Below, one piece after another: positions 16,601 through 23,945 of a DNA stretch of 43,271 nt. Origin of the DNA: RGIG6374 sp045600965 (GTDB taxonomy: Bacteria > Bacteroidota > Bacteroidia > Bacteroidales > UBA932). Positions within the stretch are counted from its first letter, which is position 1, and each line of letters starts with the position of its first letter. The position numbers and the translations under genes are program-made. Under the pieces are notes generated by a model, which saw nothing but the letters and a program-made list of their open reading frames with translations, searched no databases and was not told the origin of the DNA. Location of the stretch: assembly GCA_045600965.1 (NCBI GenBank), contig JAZRYW010000013.1:1-43271 (forward strand). The letters are read 5' to 3'.

Positions 16601-16650
16601 CAGGAAACAATCGTGACAAGAGTTGCAAGAAGCAGGTATATACGTTTCAT
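13606..16650 (-). CDS. Bimodular GH13 enzyme: alpha-amylase-type module plus complete SusA-like neopullulanase
   Basis: 1014 residues, about twice a usual GH13. Signal peptide with lipobox IVSC (Cys17). Module 1 (about 27-405) has a full GH13 triad: Asp192 (GFRCD), Glu221 (WLAEGE), Asp283 (TSNHDENSW). Then comes a cyclomaltodextrinase N-terminal Ig-like domain (about 408-497, from RIEHLEPLSWWTGMKTPLQL), which normally opens neopullulanases. Module 2 (about 507-1014) begins DMIYLIMPDRFSNGD and has its own triad: Asp715 (GFRVD), Glu744 (IVGEV), Asp825 (SSNHDTDR). Both sites look intact, so one polypeptide should cut alpha-1,4 glucans at two sites, probably in the periplasm as SusA does. It lies 17 bases after the GH53 gene. 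An assembly join is unlikely, since the frame is continuous and the linker domain is complete. Confidence 0.9.
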   Translation of the reverse strand: MKRIYLLLATLVTIVSCNAPKPHETHAEWTYDAVIYEMNVRQLTPEGTFAAAAGQLQRLREDGVDIIWLMPVHPIGELERKGSLGSYYAPRDYREINPEYGTMADFDAFLEKAHGLGLKVILDWVANHTSPDSKWAVEHPEWFLHDENGNFVVQHDWTDIAPMDLSNQEMRSAMRDNFRFWLDRGVDGFRCDVAGEMPLDYWESMITPLRKEYPGKYWLAEGEKPELHTVSGFDATYSWELHHMLNDIAQGKASIKELTDYIARDMEGYPADAQRLAFTSNHDENSWAGTEFERMGDAWKAMTVLCWTLPNTQPLIYTGQEFGMDHRFAFFEKDPMPQGIDNHITDFYRSLATLKHTHPALNAGGEGSFSILSSDNGTLVFERTCGKDCVKVSVQLEAPWNWEIITDESRIEHLEPLSWWTGMKTPLQLMVKAPGIGSYSASFEEKDVRVSAVHQAESPNYLFVDVEIPANAKPGIHHLVLTYGDDDIRVPYDIARRTEGSAARGSFGSADMIYLIMPDRFSNGDPSNDDTDDTFDKADRSALPGRHGGDLQGIRNHLDYLHELGVTAIWNTPVLLDAEPESSYHGYACGDYYRIDPRFGSNAQYRSLTAEAHSHGIKMIMDFVSNHCGSSHWWMQDLPFADWIHQWPEYTHSNCAFSMQNDPNASEFDRTNMVGGWFDTSMPDMNMDNPYLLKYFTQAAIWWMEWASIDGFRVDTYPYNDKEPMAQWCAALCNEYPSINIVGEVYTTHVAQLAYWQDGAVNADGFDSNLPSIMDFPLHNAMCQGVPFSGKVNWDEGLARVYDALSNDAYYPDPANMMVFSSNHDTDRTGDVVGRDADRQKMILAIVGTVRGYPQIFSGDEQMFTTRGGWHRDGALRVDFPGGWEGDGYDLFTAEGREKCDVDFDGSALKPGTRAEVFDFASRLFNWRKGSDAVINGRFKHFLTRDNTYAYFRYTDTDKVFVYLNNTSQPVRIPWENYAEMTEGLSRGLDIIGGVEVDPSDCTVPAHGTLILDF

Positions 16651-16667
16651 AAAGTCGTTTGATATTG

Positions 16668-17714
16668 TCAGTTTTTGAAAGGATCCAGCGCGGATGTGGG
16701 CCTTCCGTCGGCAAATGCGCCGTAATCATATCCGTTGCGTGAATGTTCACTTTCGGGCTCCCAGAGGAATATGCCCTTGAACCAGTCATAGGCGGCTGTT
16801 CCGTCCAGCAGGGACTGCAGGGCCGCCGATGCCTTTTCAGGCTCGCCGGAAGGCATTCCGAACTCCACAAGCATCACCGGCTTTCCATAGTTCGCGTGGC
16901 AGAGGGATATGTAGGAAAGGAACTGACGGCATTTGGGCTGCCAGTCGGGATAGCCCTGGATCATTGAGTCCCAGTAGGAAGGATAGAGTGAAAGCCCCAC
17001 CATATCGAACTTGGCTCCGCCCTTGACCACAAGGTCCCAGAACCAGTTGTTCGTGGCCACGTCCCAGCCGTTGTCGTTGTGGACTATGACCTGAGCCGAA
17101 GGGTACACCGACTTGACCGCATCATAGCCGGCATTGACCAGACCGCAGAAACTGTAGGGGTCGGCGTCAGTCAGACGTCCCAGGGGCCATAGCATTCCTG
17201 TGCGAGTCTCGTTGCCCACCTGCACCCAGCTGACTTCTATTCCGGCGGCCTTCAGAGTGGAAAGCACGTCGGTGGTGTGCTCCGCCACGGCATTGCGCAG
17301 TGCGGCCAGGTCGAAGCCCTTCCAGGCCGCAGGTATGTTCTGCTTCTGGGGGTCGGCCCACCAGTCGCTGTAGTGGAAATCTATCATTATCCTCATATCG
17401 AGGGCCGAGGCGCGAGTGCACTTCTCAAGCACGTCCGCCTTGTTGCACCAGCCGTCTGCCGGATCCACCCATACACGGTAGCGGACTGCATTCAGCCCCG
17501 CCTGCCTGATAAGCGCGGTGCATTCGGTCTCCACTCCTTCGCTGTTATAGAAGGCGTATCCACGGCTTTCCATTTCCGTAACCCAGCTTATGTCGGCGCC
17601 CTTGGCGAAAGGGGGTTCGGTCTGCTTTCCGCTTTCCGGGGAGGGATCCACCTGCACGTGTCCGCAGCAGGCAATCAGCACGGAGGCTGTCAATATGTAA
17701 GAAAATCTTTTCAT
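16668..17714 (-). CDS. GH53 endo-beta-1,4-galactanase-like lipoprotein
   Basis: 348 residues, the usual GH53 size. Signal peptide ends in ACC (Cys16 or 17). GH53 signatures: KGADISWVTEMESRG near the start, VRYRVWVDP, DFHYSDWWADPQ, acid/base Glu169 in VQVGNETRTGMLWPLG and nucleophile Glu284 in MLVEFG. The family hydrolyses beta-1,4-galactan side chains of pectin. Its start overlaps the SusG stop as ATGA, so it is translationally coupled to a starch enzyme, an odd partnership. Either the locus handles plant material in which starch and galactan occur together, or this GH53 has a changed specificity. Family call is firm; substrate in this context is uncertain. Confidence 0.9.
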   Translation of the reverse strand: MKRFSYILTASVLIACCGHVQVDPSPESGKQTEPPFAKGADISWVTEMESRGYAFYNSEGVETECTALIRQAGLNAVRYRVWVDPADGWCNKADVLEKCTRASALDMRIMIDFHYSDWWADPQKQNIPAAWKGFDLAALRNAVAEHTTDVLSTLKAAGIEVSWVQVGNETRTGMLWPLGRLTDADPYSFCGLVNAGYDAVKSVYPSAQVIVHNDNGWDVATNNWFWDLVVKGGAKFDMVGLSLYPSYWDSMIQGYPDWQPKCRQFLSYISLCHANYGKPVMLVEFGMPSGEPEKASAALQSLLDGTAAYDWFKGIFLWEPESEHSRNGYDYGAFADGRPTSALDPFKN

Positions 17715-19678
17715 TGCAGGAATAAGGCTGATGAATATGCTCCGACGGTCAGTTTGCTGCCGTTTACGGTAACACTGCCATTGGATGCTATGAGTCTGTC
17801 TGTCTTCAAAGTTGAGAAGTTGATGTTCACGCCTCCGCCGCTGAAATTGTGCACGACAAGCACGGTCTGTCCGTCAGCGGTGCGCAGCCAGGCGCTTATC
17901 GAAGGCGAACCGGCCGCCTCGGCGCAGTAGCCGAGATTTCCGTGCGCGAGCGCGGGATATGATGCCCTCGCCTTTCCGAACTTCCTGTAGACGTTGAGGA
18001 TGGAATTCTCATCAGAGGCCTGCGCCTCGGCGGATATGTCGGAAGTGAGCATCGAGTTGTCGACCTTGCCGGAAAGCAGGCCGGAGGCGACGGCGCCGTC
18101 CCTTGTCCACTTCACAGGAGCGCGGACATACTCGTCCCCGCCGCTCTTCGTGCCCCAGTATCCGAGTTCCTCGCCCTGATAGACATAGGGCTGGCCCGAT
18201 GCTGTAAGGAGGACCGCTGCGGCAAGTTTCATCTTTGAGATGTTCCTCTGCAGCTCGTTGGCGGCACGGTCCTCATCGTGGTTGGTGAGCTTTGTGGCCT
18301 CGATCCAGTCGCTGCGGTATTGGGCGTACATCTTCTGGTATGACTGGAGGTCAGATACGAAATACTGACCTGTGCCGCTGTTTATCGCATCCTTGAGACG
18401 CCACCAGAAACTGAACTCGAAATATGCGGGAAGGCCTTTGTAGTACGGGGCGACTTCGTTTGCCTCGCTGAAGTGTTCGCCTACCATATAGAACTCCCCT
18501 TCCCCTCCGCGGGCCTTCCAGGTCGCGTTGCAGTGGTCGTAGAATTTCTTGAGGAAAGTCGGGTTCTCATCCGACTTGGCATCGTGATAGATATGCTTGA
18601 TGGCATCCAGACGGAAGCCGTCGATTCCGAGGTTTATCCATTTGTCGGCTGAAGCGCACATAGCCTGGAACGGCGCCGAATTCCCGCACTCGGAGGCGGG
18701 TCCGTAGTTGATGTCGGGCATCCAGGCCCCGAAGGCCGAGTGATAGTATTCCACGCCCATCCCGGGAAGAAGTATGTCGCCGGGATCGAACGAGGATGAA
18801 CTGGGATATATTCCCAGGGCCTTTCCCCACTGGAGGGTTTCGGAGCCGGCCTTCGCTCCGTATTTTGTGCCGGTGGGCCAGCTGTCGCTCGTCGAGGTGC
18901 GGATGAGGAAACCCCAGTCGCTCTCGAATTCGAGGCTCAGCGTATGGTCGGAACAGAATTCCGCCATATGGCCGTCACCATAATATAGGTATATTCCGGA
19001 ATCCTGCCGGAGAGGATTGCTTATGTCATCCACCTTTTCGGCGGTGACGGTCTTGGGCTTTCCCGAGTTGTCGGTCGTCACGGTGAAACGGATTTTCTGC
19101 TTTCCGACCGCACCCGAGGCGCAACTTGTCCATTCGCCCGAATTGTAGCCGGTAGTCTCTATCATAGGTATCCTGCCGGCCTTTATGTCGGCTGCGGGGT
19201 CCTTGGAGAAGATATACCAGTTGCGGTAGGGGCTGTCGGGCGAAGACCTTGCGTCAAGAAAGAACCTGTGGTCCCTGGAAGTGTGGTTGAGCACGAAATC
19301 CAGATAGACCGATATCCCCATTCCGTGAGCCTTGTCGACAAGGTTTTTCAGATCGGCTTCAGTGCCGAACTTCGGATTGACACTGTCATAGTCGAGAACG
19401 TCATACCCGTGATAGGAAGAGGACGGATGGACGGGGCTCAGCCAAAGCGCCGACACGCCCATCTCCTTGAGATAGTCGAGTTTGGAAGCGATGCCATTGA
19501 AATCCCCCACTCCGTCTGAATCCGAATCGCAGAAGGAATAGACCAGCAGCTGGTAGGTGATGCCGGATTCCACTTCGCCGCCCAGCGGTTCGGGACCGGG
19601 TCCGGGCGTGGGGTCGTCCGTAAGATGGCATCCGCAGAAGAGGAGCGCTGAAAGGAGATATGCAAGTAAACGCTTCAT
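17711..19678 (-). CDS. susG: Surface alpha-amylase, SusG-like, with CBM58-type insert
   Basis: 655 residues, near SusG (about 690). Lipobox in LLFCGC (Cys15 or 17), then a Pro-Gly-rich linker. GH13 barrel from about 38 (TYQLLVYSFCDSDSDGVGD), with a foreign segment at about 185-300 inside domain B, where SusG carries its CBM58. Triad: Asp358 (GFRLD), Glu401 (MVGEHF), Asp468 (LTNHDED). SusG cuts starch at the cell surface so that SusCD can import the products. The gene begins 56 bases after the SusE-like gene, and those bases hold a strong intrinsic terminator, so its transcription should be lower than that of susCDE. ATGA overlap with the GH53 gene downstream. Confidence 0.93.
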   Translation of the reverse strand: MKRLLAYLLSALLFCGCHLTDDPTPGPGPEPLGGEVESGITYQLLVYSFCDSDSDGVGDFNGIASKLDYLKEMGVSALWLSPVHPSSSYHGYDVLDYDSVNPKFGTEADLKNLVDKAHGMGISVYLDFVLNHTSRDHRFFLDARSSPDSPYRNWYIFSKDPAADIKAGRIPMIETTGYNSGEWTSCASGAVGKQKIRFTVTTDNSGKPKTVTAEKVDDISNPLRQDSGIYLYYGDGHMAEFCSDHTLSLEFESDWGFLIRTSTSDSWPTGTKYGAKAGSETLQWGKALGIYPSSSSFDPGDILLPGMGVEYYHSAFGAWMPDINYGPASECGNSAPFQAMCASADKWINLGIDGFRLDAIKHIYHDAKSDENPTFLKKFYDHCNATWKARGGEGEFYMVGEHFSEANEVAPYYKGLPAYFEFSFWWRLKDAINSGTGQYFVSDLQSYQKMYAQYRSDWIEATKLTNHDEDRAANELQRNISKMKLAAAVLLTASGQPYVYQGEELGYWGTKSGGDEYVRAPVKWTRDGAVASGLLSGKVDNSMLTSDISAEAQASDENSILNVYRKFGKARASYPALAHGNLGYCAEAAGSPSISAWLRTADGQTVLVVHNFSGGGVNINFSTLKTDRLIASNGSVTVNGSKLTVGAYSSALFLQ

Positions 19679-19690
19679 TTCGAAAAAGAT

Positions 19691-19725
19691 AAAAAAGGAA
19701 GTGCCGGCCGTTTGCCGGCACTTCC
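19691..19725 (-). terminator. Intra-operon intrinsic terminator between SusE-like and SusG-like genes
   Basis: A perfect 12-bp stem (GGAAGTGCCGGC 19697-19708, GCCGGCACTTCC 19714-19725) with a 5-base loop is followed on the minus strand by six T (19691-19696) and more T beyond an A. It lies 10 bases past the SusE-like stop and 12 bases before the SusG start. As all genes run the same way, it should act as a partial terminator or as an mRNA 3'-end stabiliser. Confidence 0.9.
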
Positions 19726-19734
19726 AGATAAGAA

Positions 19735-22320
19735 TTATTTTGCTTCAACAGTGATGGTCTCAGTGTTGCTGTCGTAAGTGACAATGTAGTCACCGGCGGG
19801 AAGGAAAATGTTGTCGCCGTTGTTGACGACTTCAAACGCTTCACCGAGGGCTGACATTGCACCGCCACGGTTCACGGCCCAGTCACGGTCCTTGCGGATC
19901 TTCCAGCCGCCATCAGCCTCGAGGCTGAGATTGGCCATATATATACCGGGATTGACCTCGAGCATTACCACATCGCCGCTCCAGCTGTTGAAATCACCGA
20001 TGATTCCCCAGTCGGCGCGACCGACATAGATACTTTCGTCAACACAGTTGTAAGTGACGAACACATAGTTGCTTTCAGGTATGGAGATATTGTCGCCATC
20101 CTGAACGGCAGCGAAGCTTTCAGCCCAGGCGGAGAAGACACCGCCGCGGTTTACGGCCCAGTCAGCATCCCAGCGTGCCTTGAAGCCATTTCCGGCTTCG
20201 ATGTAGAGCACGTCGCTCATCCAGGCTTCGGCATAGCCGTCATCACCGATGACGGGAGCCATCACGAAGTCCTTGCCCCAGGAGGTGTTGTCGATATCAC
20301 CTATCAGTGACCAGCCCTGGAAGAATATCTGCTCGAGAGTCTCGGAGTAGGCAATCCTGTAGGTACCTTCCGCAGCAACCTTAATGTTGTCGGCATCCTG
20401 CGCGACATCAACGGCCTGGCCCATTTCCAGAGTGGCTTTTCCACCGCGGTTGACGGCCCAATCCCTGTTATAGCGGACCTTGAACTCATCGCCTGCCTTG
20501 AGCGCGACGGGCTCGCTGACCCACATCCTGTAAAGTCCGCCACAGAAGGCCATCTTCACGTCATTGGACCAACCGGACGCTTCGAAGCTTCCGATTACCG
20601 ACCAGATGTTTGAAGGGAACGCCCTGGTGACGGTGATGGTCTCTTCTTCGGGATCGTAGGTGACTATGAATTCACCTTCGCCGCAGTCGATGTTGCCACC
20701 ACCCTGAACAGCCTCGAAAGGCACGTCGAAATCAGAGAAGGAACCTCCGCGGTCAGCGTCCCAGGCGTGGTTGAGGCGGATCTTCCAACCCGGAGTAAGG
20801 GCGGTTGCGGGGCTTACCCACTTGCCGTCGGTCAGAACCATGTCGACGTCTCCGTTCCAGCCGTTGAAGTCACCGATGATTGACCACACTTCGCCATTGG
20901 AGACGGTGATGGTGTTGTCGTTTGTGTTGTAGACAATCTTGTAGAATCCGTCAGCGCCAACCTTGATGTTGTCGCCACCTGCAACTGCGTCGAAAGGAGT
21001 GTCGAGAGCTTCGAAGACACCGCCTGCGTTCTCTTCCCAGGCAGCATCCTTGCGGAGCTTCCATTCGTCACCGGCTGCAAGGGTTGCATATCCGGTCCAT
21101 ACGCCGCCTTCCTCGGTCATCGCGATGTCATTCTCCCAGTCACCGCCTACACCGATGATGCCCCAGCCCTGATATGCGGGCACAGGTACCGGTTCGGGTT
21201 CGATGGTGGGTTCCTCCTTTCCGTACATCGAAGGATCAAGTTCGGCATAGAGGGTCACATCGTTCATATAGAAGTAGATTCTGTACTGACCTGCAGCTAC
21301 GGGTATATTGCTTCCGCCGCCCTGGAGAGCCTCGAGGGATCCGCCCCAGTTGCTGTCCCAGGCGCCGTCGAGCCTGAACTTGAATTCGGTGTCGGCAGGA
21401 ACGTCGACATCAGCCCAGAAGCGGCCCATAAACATATTGTAGGTCATCACCACGTCGTTGTCCCAGTCACCGTTGAGGCCGATGACACCGACCTTGTCGA
21501 ATGACATTATCTTGGTCAGTGTGAGGGCGTCCTTGTTGAATTCGAAGAGATAGTACCTCTTGGCGCCGTAGCATACGATGTTCTGGGAAGCGTCCCCGTT
21601 GACGAGCTGAACGCTTGCCGCTTCAGCGGGTTCTCCCTGGTCTGCGGAGCCCCAGTTGCCTGAATCGTTATCCCAGTTGCCACCACCTGTGATCTTGAAG
21701 CCGTTGGCGGCGGAACCGTCCTCCTTCTTGCACTGGAAGTCCACTACGCCACGGTAGATGACTTCGTCATATGAATAGCTGAAGAGTTTCGGATAGTCCG
21801 AAGGAGCCCATCCCTGGTAGTCACCGGGAACGTCCACCACGGGAAGATCGCCCTTGACTTCCTCATATACGTGGAAACTTGCCGAGACCACGTTGGAGTG
21901 CTGGACATATTCCTCGAGGTTGCTGAGTTTCTCGTTCTGCATATAGGCATCCAGACGGAAATACACTGTAACGTCGGTGTCGGGTTCCACACCCATATTG
22001 AGCAGGTTCTTGTTGAACTTCTTCTGACCGAAGGAAATCCTGCCTTCTGAAATGGTGGCATCTACCTTCTTTGCGTTTGCGAACTGGTCTGAGATGTCCA
22101 TCAGCAGCGTGTAGCTGGTGGGAACGCTGAGGCCGAAGTCGACCTCCTCGTATGAAGCAGTAATGTCAGGGCCGTCCTCGCTGAGGGCCGTTCCCTGAAT
22201 TTCACCCAGCCCCTGTACCTTGACATCCGAAGGCACGAACCGGGCATCTATATGATCCTGGGCGCAGGACGTTGCTACAAGTCCTGCGATGGCGAGTATC
22301 GCTGTGTAAACTTTTTTCAT
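19735..22320 (-). CDS. SusE/SusF-like outer-membrane starch-binding lipoprotein with seven binding-type modules
   Basis: 861 residues against roughly 390 for SusE and 485 for SusF. Lipobox VATSC (Cys19). Residues about 25-155 are the SusE N-terminal domain (ISFGQKKFNKNLLNMGVEPD, then LEEYVQHSNVVSASFHVYEE). A first module at about 163-272 is of the classic SusE/F kind (PGDYQGWAPSDYP..., FKITGGGNWD). Six further modules follow in tandem at about 277-360, 386-474, 479-566, 573-666, 670-766 and 771-861, each opening W(or V)-x-I/V/L-I-G and most carrying DWAVNRGG or a variant. A Pro/Glu linker (369-381) separates the first of the six from the rest. It should hold starch at the cell surface, close to SusCD and SusG. 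Starts 9 bases after the susD stop. Confidence 0.88.
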   Translation of the reverse strand: MKKVYTAILAIAGLVATSCAQDHIDARFVPSDVKVQGLGEIQGTALSEDGPDITASYEEVDFGLSVPTSYTLLMDISDQFANAKKVDATISEGRISFGQKKFNKNLLNMGVEPDTDVTVYFRLDAYMQNEKLSNLEEYVQHSNVVSASFHVYEEVKGDLPVVDVPGDYQGWAPSDYPKLFSYSYDEVIYRGVVDFQCKKEDGSAANGFKITGGGNWDNDSGNWGSADQGEPAEAASVQLVNGDASQNIVCYGAKRYYLFEFNKDALTLTKIMSFDKVGVIGLNGDWDNDVVMTYNMFMGRFWADVDVPADTEFKFRLDGAWDSNWGGSLEALQGGGSNIPVAAGQYRIYFYMNDVTLYAELDPSMYGKEEPTIEPEPVPVPAYQGWGIIGVGGDWENDIAMTEEGGVWTGYATLAAGDEWKLRKDAAWEENAGGVFEALDTPFDAVAGGDNIKVGADGFYKIVYNTNDNTITVSNGEVWSIIGDFNGWNGDVDMVLTDGKWVSPATALTPGWKIRLNHAWDADRGGSFSDFDVPFEAVQGGGNIDCGEGEFIVTYDPEEETITVTRAFPSNIWSVIGSFEASGWSNDVKMAFCGGLYRMWVSEPVALKAGDEFKVRYNRDWAVNRGGKATLEMGQAVDVAQDADNIKVAAEGTYRIAYSETLEQIFFQGWSLIGDIDNTSWGKDFVMAPVIGDDGYAEAWMSDVLYIEAGNGFKARWDADWAVNRGGVFSAWAESFAAVQDGDNISIPESNYVFVTYNCVDESIYVGRADWGIIGDFNSWSGDVVMLEVNPGIYMANLSLEADGGWKIRKDRDWAVNRGGAMSALGEAFEVVNNGDNIFLPAGDYIVTYDSNTETITVEAK
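19738..21492 (-). repeat. Six tandem W-x-x-I-G starch-binding-type modules (coding repeat)
   Basis: Module positions: 21241-21492, 20899-21165, 20623-20886, 20323-20604, 20023-20313, 19738-20010. Each is about 84-97 residues: an opening W(or V)-x-I/V/L-I-G strand, an asparagine/aspartate-rich turn with W, a K-x-R segment followed by W and G-G, then D-N-I and a closing Y strand. Modules 4, 5 and 6 share WAVNRGG exactly, which suggests recent duplication; modules 1-3 have diverged (WDSNWGG, WEENAGG, WDADRGG). Confidence 0.85.
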
Positions 22321-22329
22321 AGTCGTCTG

Positions 22330-23928
22330 TTAATATCCGGGATTCTGGACGAGGTTACCGTTTGCATTCAGATCGTCGGAAGGTATGCAGAAGAGGTTGA
22401 ACCTGTCATCCACCTTCTTTCCGTTGACGTCACCGCCCTTGAATTCCCAAAGGTAGCTGTCAGAAGTGAAGAGGCCGAAACGCACGAGGTCCTGACGGCG
22501 GAAGCCCTCGAGATAGAGTTCGCGTGCGCGTTCATCGATTATGTTGTCAAGGCTGAGGCTCAGTTCGCCGAGCCCTGCGCGTGAACGGACGGCATTGAGA
22601 TAGGTCTGACCCTTGCCGTTGTCGGCGCCGCCGCGTGCGGCACATTCGGCATACATCAGGTATGCGTCAGCGGAACGGAATATGGGGAAGTCGGTATCGA
22701 CGGAACCCTGTGCCTGAGCGGCGCTGCCGTCGTGGTTGATGTTGGTGAACTTGACGGACTTCCATCCTTCGGATGCGCCGTCACCGTCGCGGAGCTGGTC
22801 GATGTACTGGTTGAAGCCGCCCTTGAAGAACATTGCGCGGGCGTCGTTCTCATCGAACTTGCTGGTAAACGCACCGGTAAGGCTGAGGCCTGACCAGCCT
22901 GAAGAAATGCCCACCTGAGCCACATCCATAGTCTTTTCGGGCTTGCCCGATACGGACCAGGTCGAAGCGAACACGAGGAAGTTGGTCGAGCCGTAAGAGC
23001 AGAGCTGTATGCCGTCCTGAGGAGCCACGAATATGATTTCGTCACCGCCGGGGTTTGAACCGTTCTTTATGCAAAGATGGTTGTCGGCGCAGAACATATC
23101 GGAATACTTGCCGTGGAGAGGATAGGTAGCGATGATCTTCTCGCATACTTCAGCGCATTCCTTGTACATCGGAGTGCCCTTCCATACCTCAGCGTTGAGG
23201 TAGAGTTTTGCAAGTATCATCTGGACCATACCCTTGTCGGCGCGGCCATATTCAGCCTTGCCGGCTTCTGCAAGTCCGCTGCCTGAAATCAGGTCGCTTG
23301 CTTCTGCGACCATCCAGTCGAAGAGGTCGGCGCGGGTGATCTGTTGGGGAGCCTCGGAACCTACGGAGTTCTCCTCGGTTGAGAAAGGAACGCTTCCGAA
23401 CATATCGATTGCGTGATAGTAGCTCAGGAGCCTGAGGGCCCTTGCCTCGGCAATGTAGTTGTCCTTCCTGTCATAGCCTGAGATTTCCGTTGAGTTGCTC
23501 CTGCGGATGAACTCGTTGCATTGGCTAATCTGGAAGAAGATTCTCATATACATACTGAACACGAACTCATTCGCGGGAGTCCAGCACATATTGTGAAGGT
23601 CAAAGAGGGTACCGTCGTTCCAGCAGCAGGTCATCACGTCGGTGGTGAGTTCCTGGAGGTTCACCACTGCACGCATATACTGGCCGTAGCCGCCGTCCAC
23701 GCCGTCGATGTCAGGACCGCCGTCCTGGCCGTATGAGCTTGAACTGCAGAGTCCCTGATAGCACTTGGCAAGAAGCTGGTTGAACGCCTCCTGTGAGTCG
23801 AGCACGTCTTCGGGGAGCACCGTATTGGGATCTATGGGAGTTACGTCGAGGTCATTAACACAGGAAGATGTGAAGCCTGCGACCAAACCTGCACAGAGTG
23901 CAATTGCCAAAGTCTTAATATTTTTCAT
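22330..23928 (-). CDS. susD: SusD-family starch-binding lipoprotein
   Basis: 532 residues, typical for SusD (about 550). Lipobox FTSSC (Cys23), followed by the family opening NDLDVTPIDPNT and QEAFNQLLAKCYQGL. The tetratricopeptide-like helices are seen in YIAEARALRLLSYYHAIDMFGSVPF and MVQMILAKLYLNAEVW; the C-terminal SusD signature is YLNAVRSRAGLGELS, then IIDERARELYLEGFRRQDLVRFG. SusD caps the SusC pore and helps deliver oligosaccharides. The gene starts 17 bases after susC. The starch assignment rests on the neighbours, since SusD homologues bind many glycans. Confidence 0.95.
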   Translation of the reverse strand: MKNIKTLAIALCAGLVAGFTSSCVNDLDVTPIDPNTVLPEDVLDSQEAFNQLLAKCYQGLCSSSSYGQDGGPDIDGVDGGYGQYMRAVVNLQELTTDVMTCCWNDGTLFDLHNMCWTPANEFVFSMYMRIFFQISQCNEFIRRSNSTEISGYDRKDNYIAEARALRLLSYYHAIDMFGSVPFSTEENSVGSEAPQQITRADLFDWMVAEASDLISGSGLAEAGKAEYGRADKGMVQMILAKLYLNAEVWKGTPMYKECAEVCEKIIATYPLHGKYSDMFCADNHLCIKNGSNPGGDEIIFVAPQDGIQLCSYGSTNFLVFASTWSVSGKPEKTMDVAQVGISSGWSGLSLTGAFTSKFDENDARAMFFKGGFNQYIDQLRDGDGASEGWKSVKFTNINHDGSAAQAQGSVDTDFPIFRSADAYLMYAECAARGGADNGKGQTYLNAVRSRAGLGELSLSLDNIIDERARELYLEGFRRQDLVRFGLFTSDSYLWEFKGGDVNGKKVDDRFNLFCIPSDDLNANGNLVQNPGY

Positions 23929-23945
23929 ATCTCGTAAGTGTTAAG

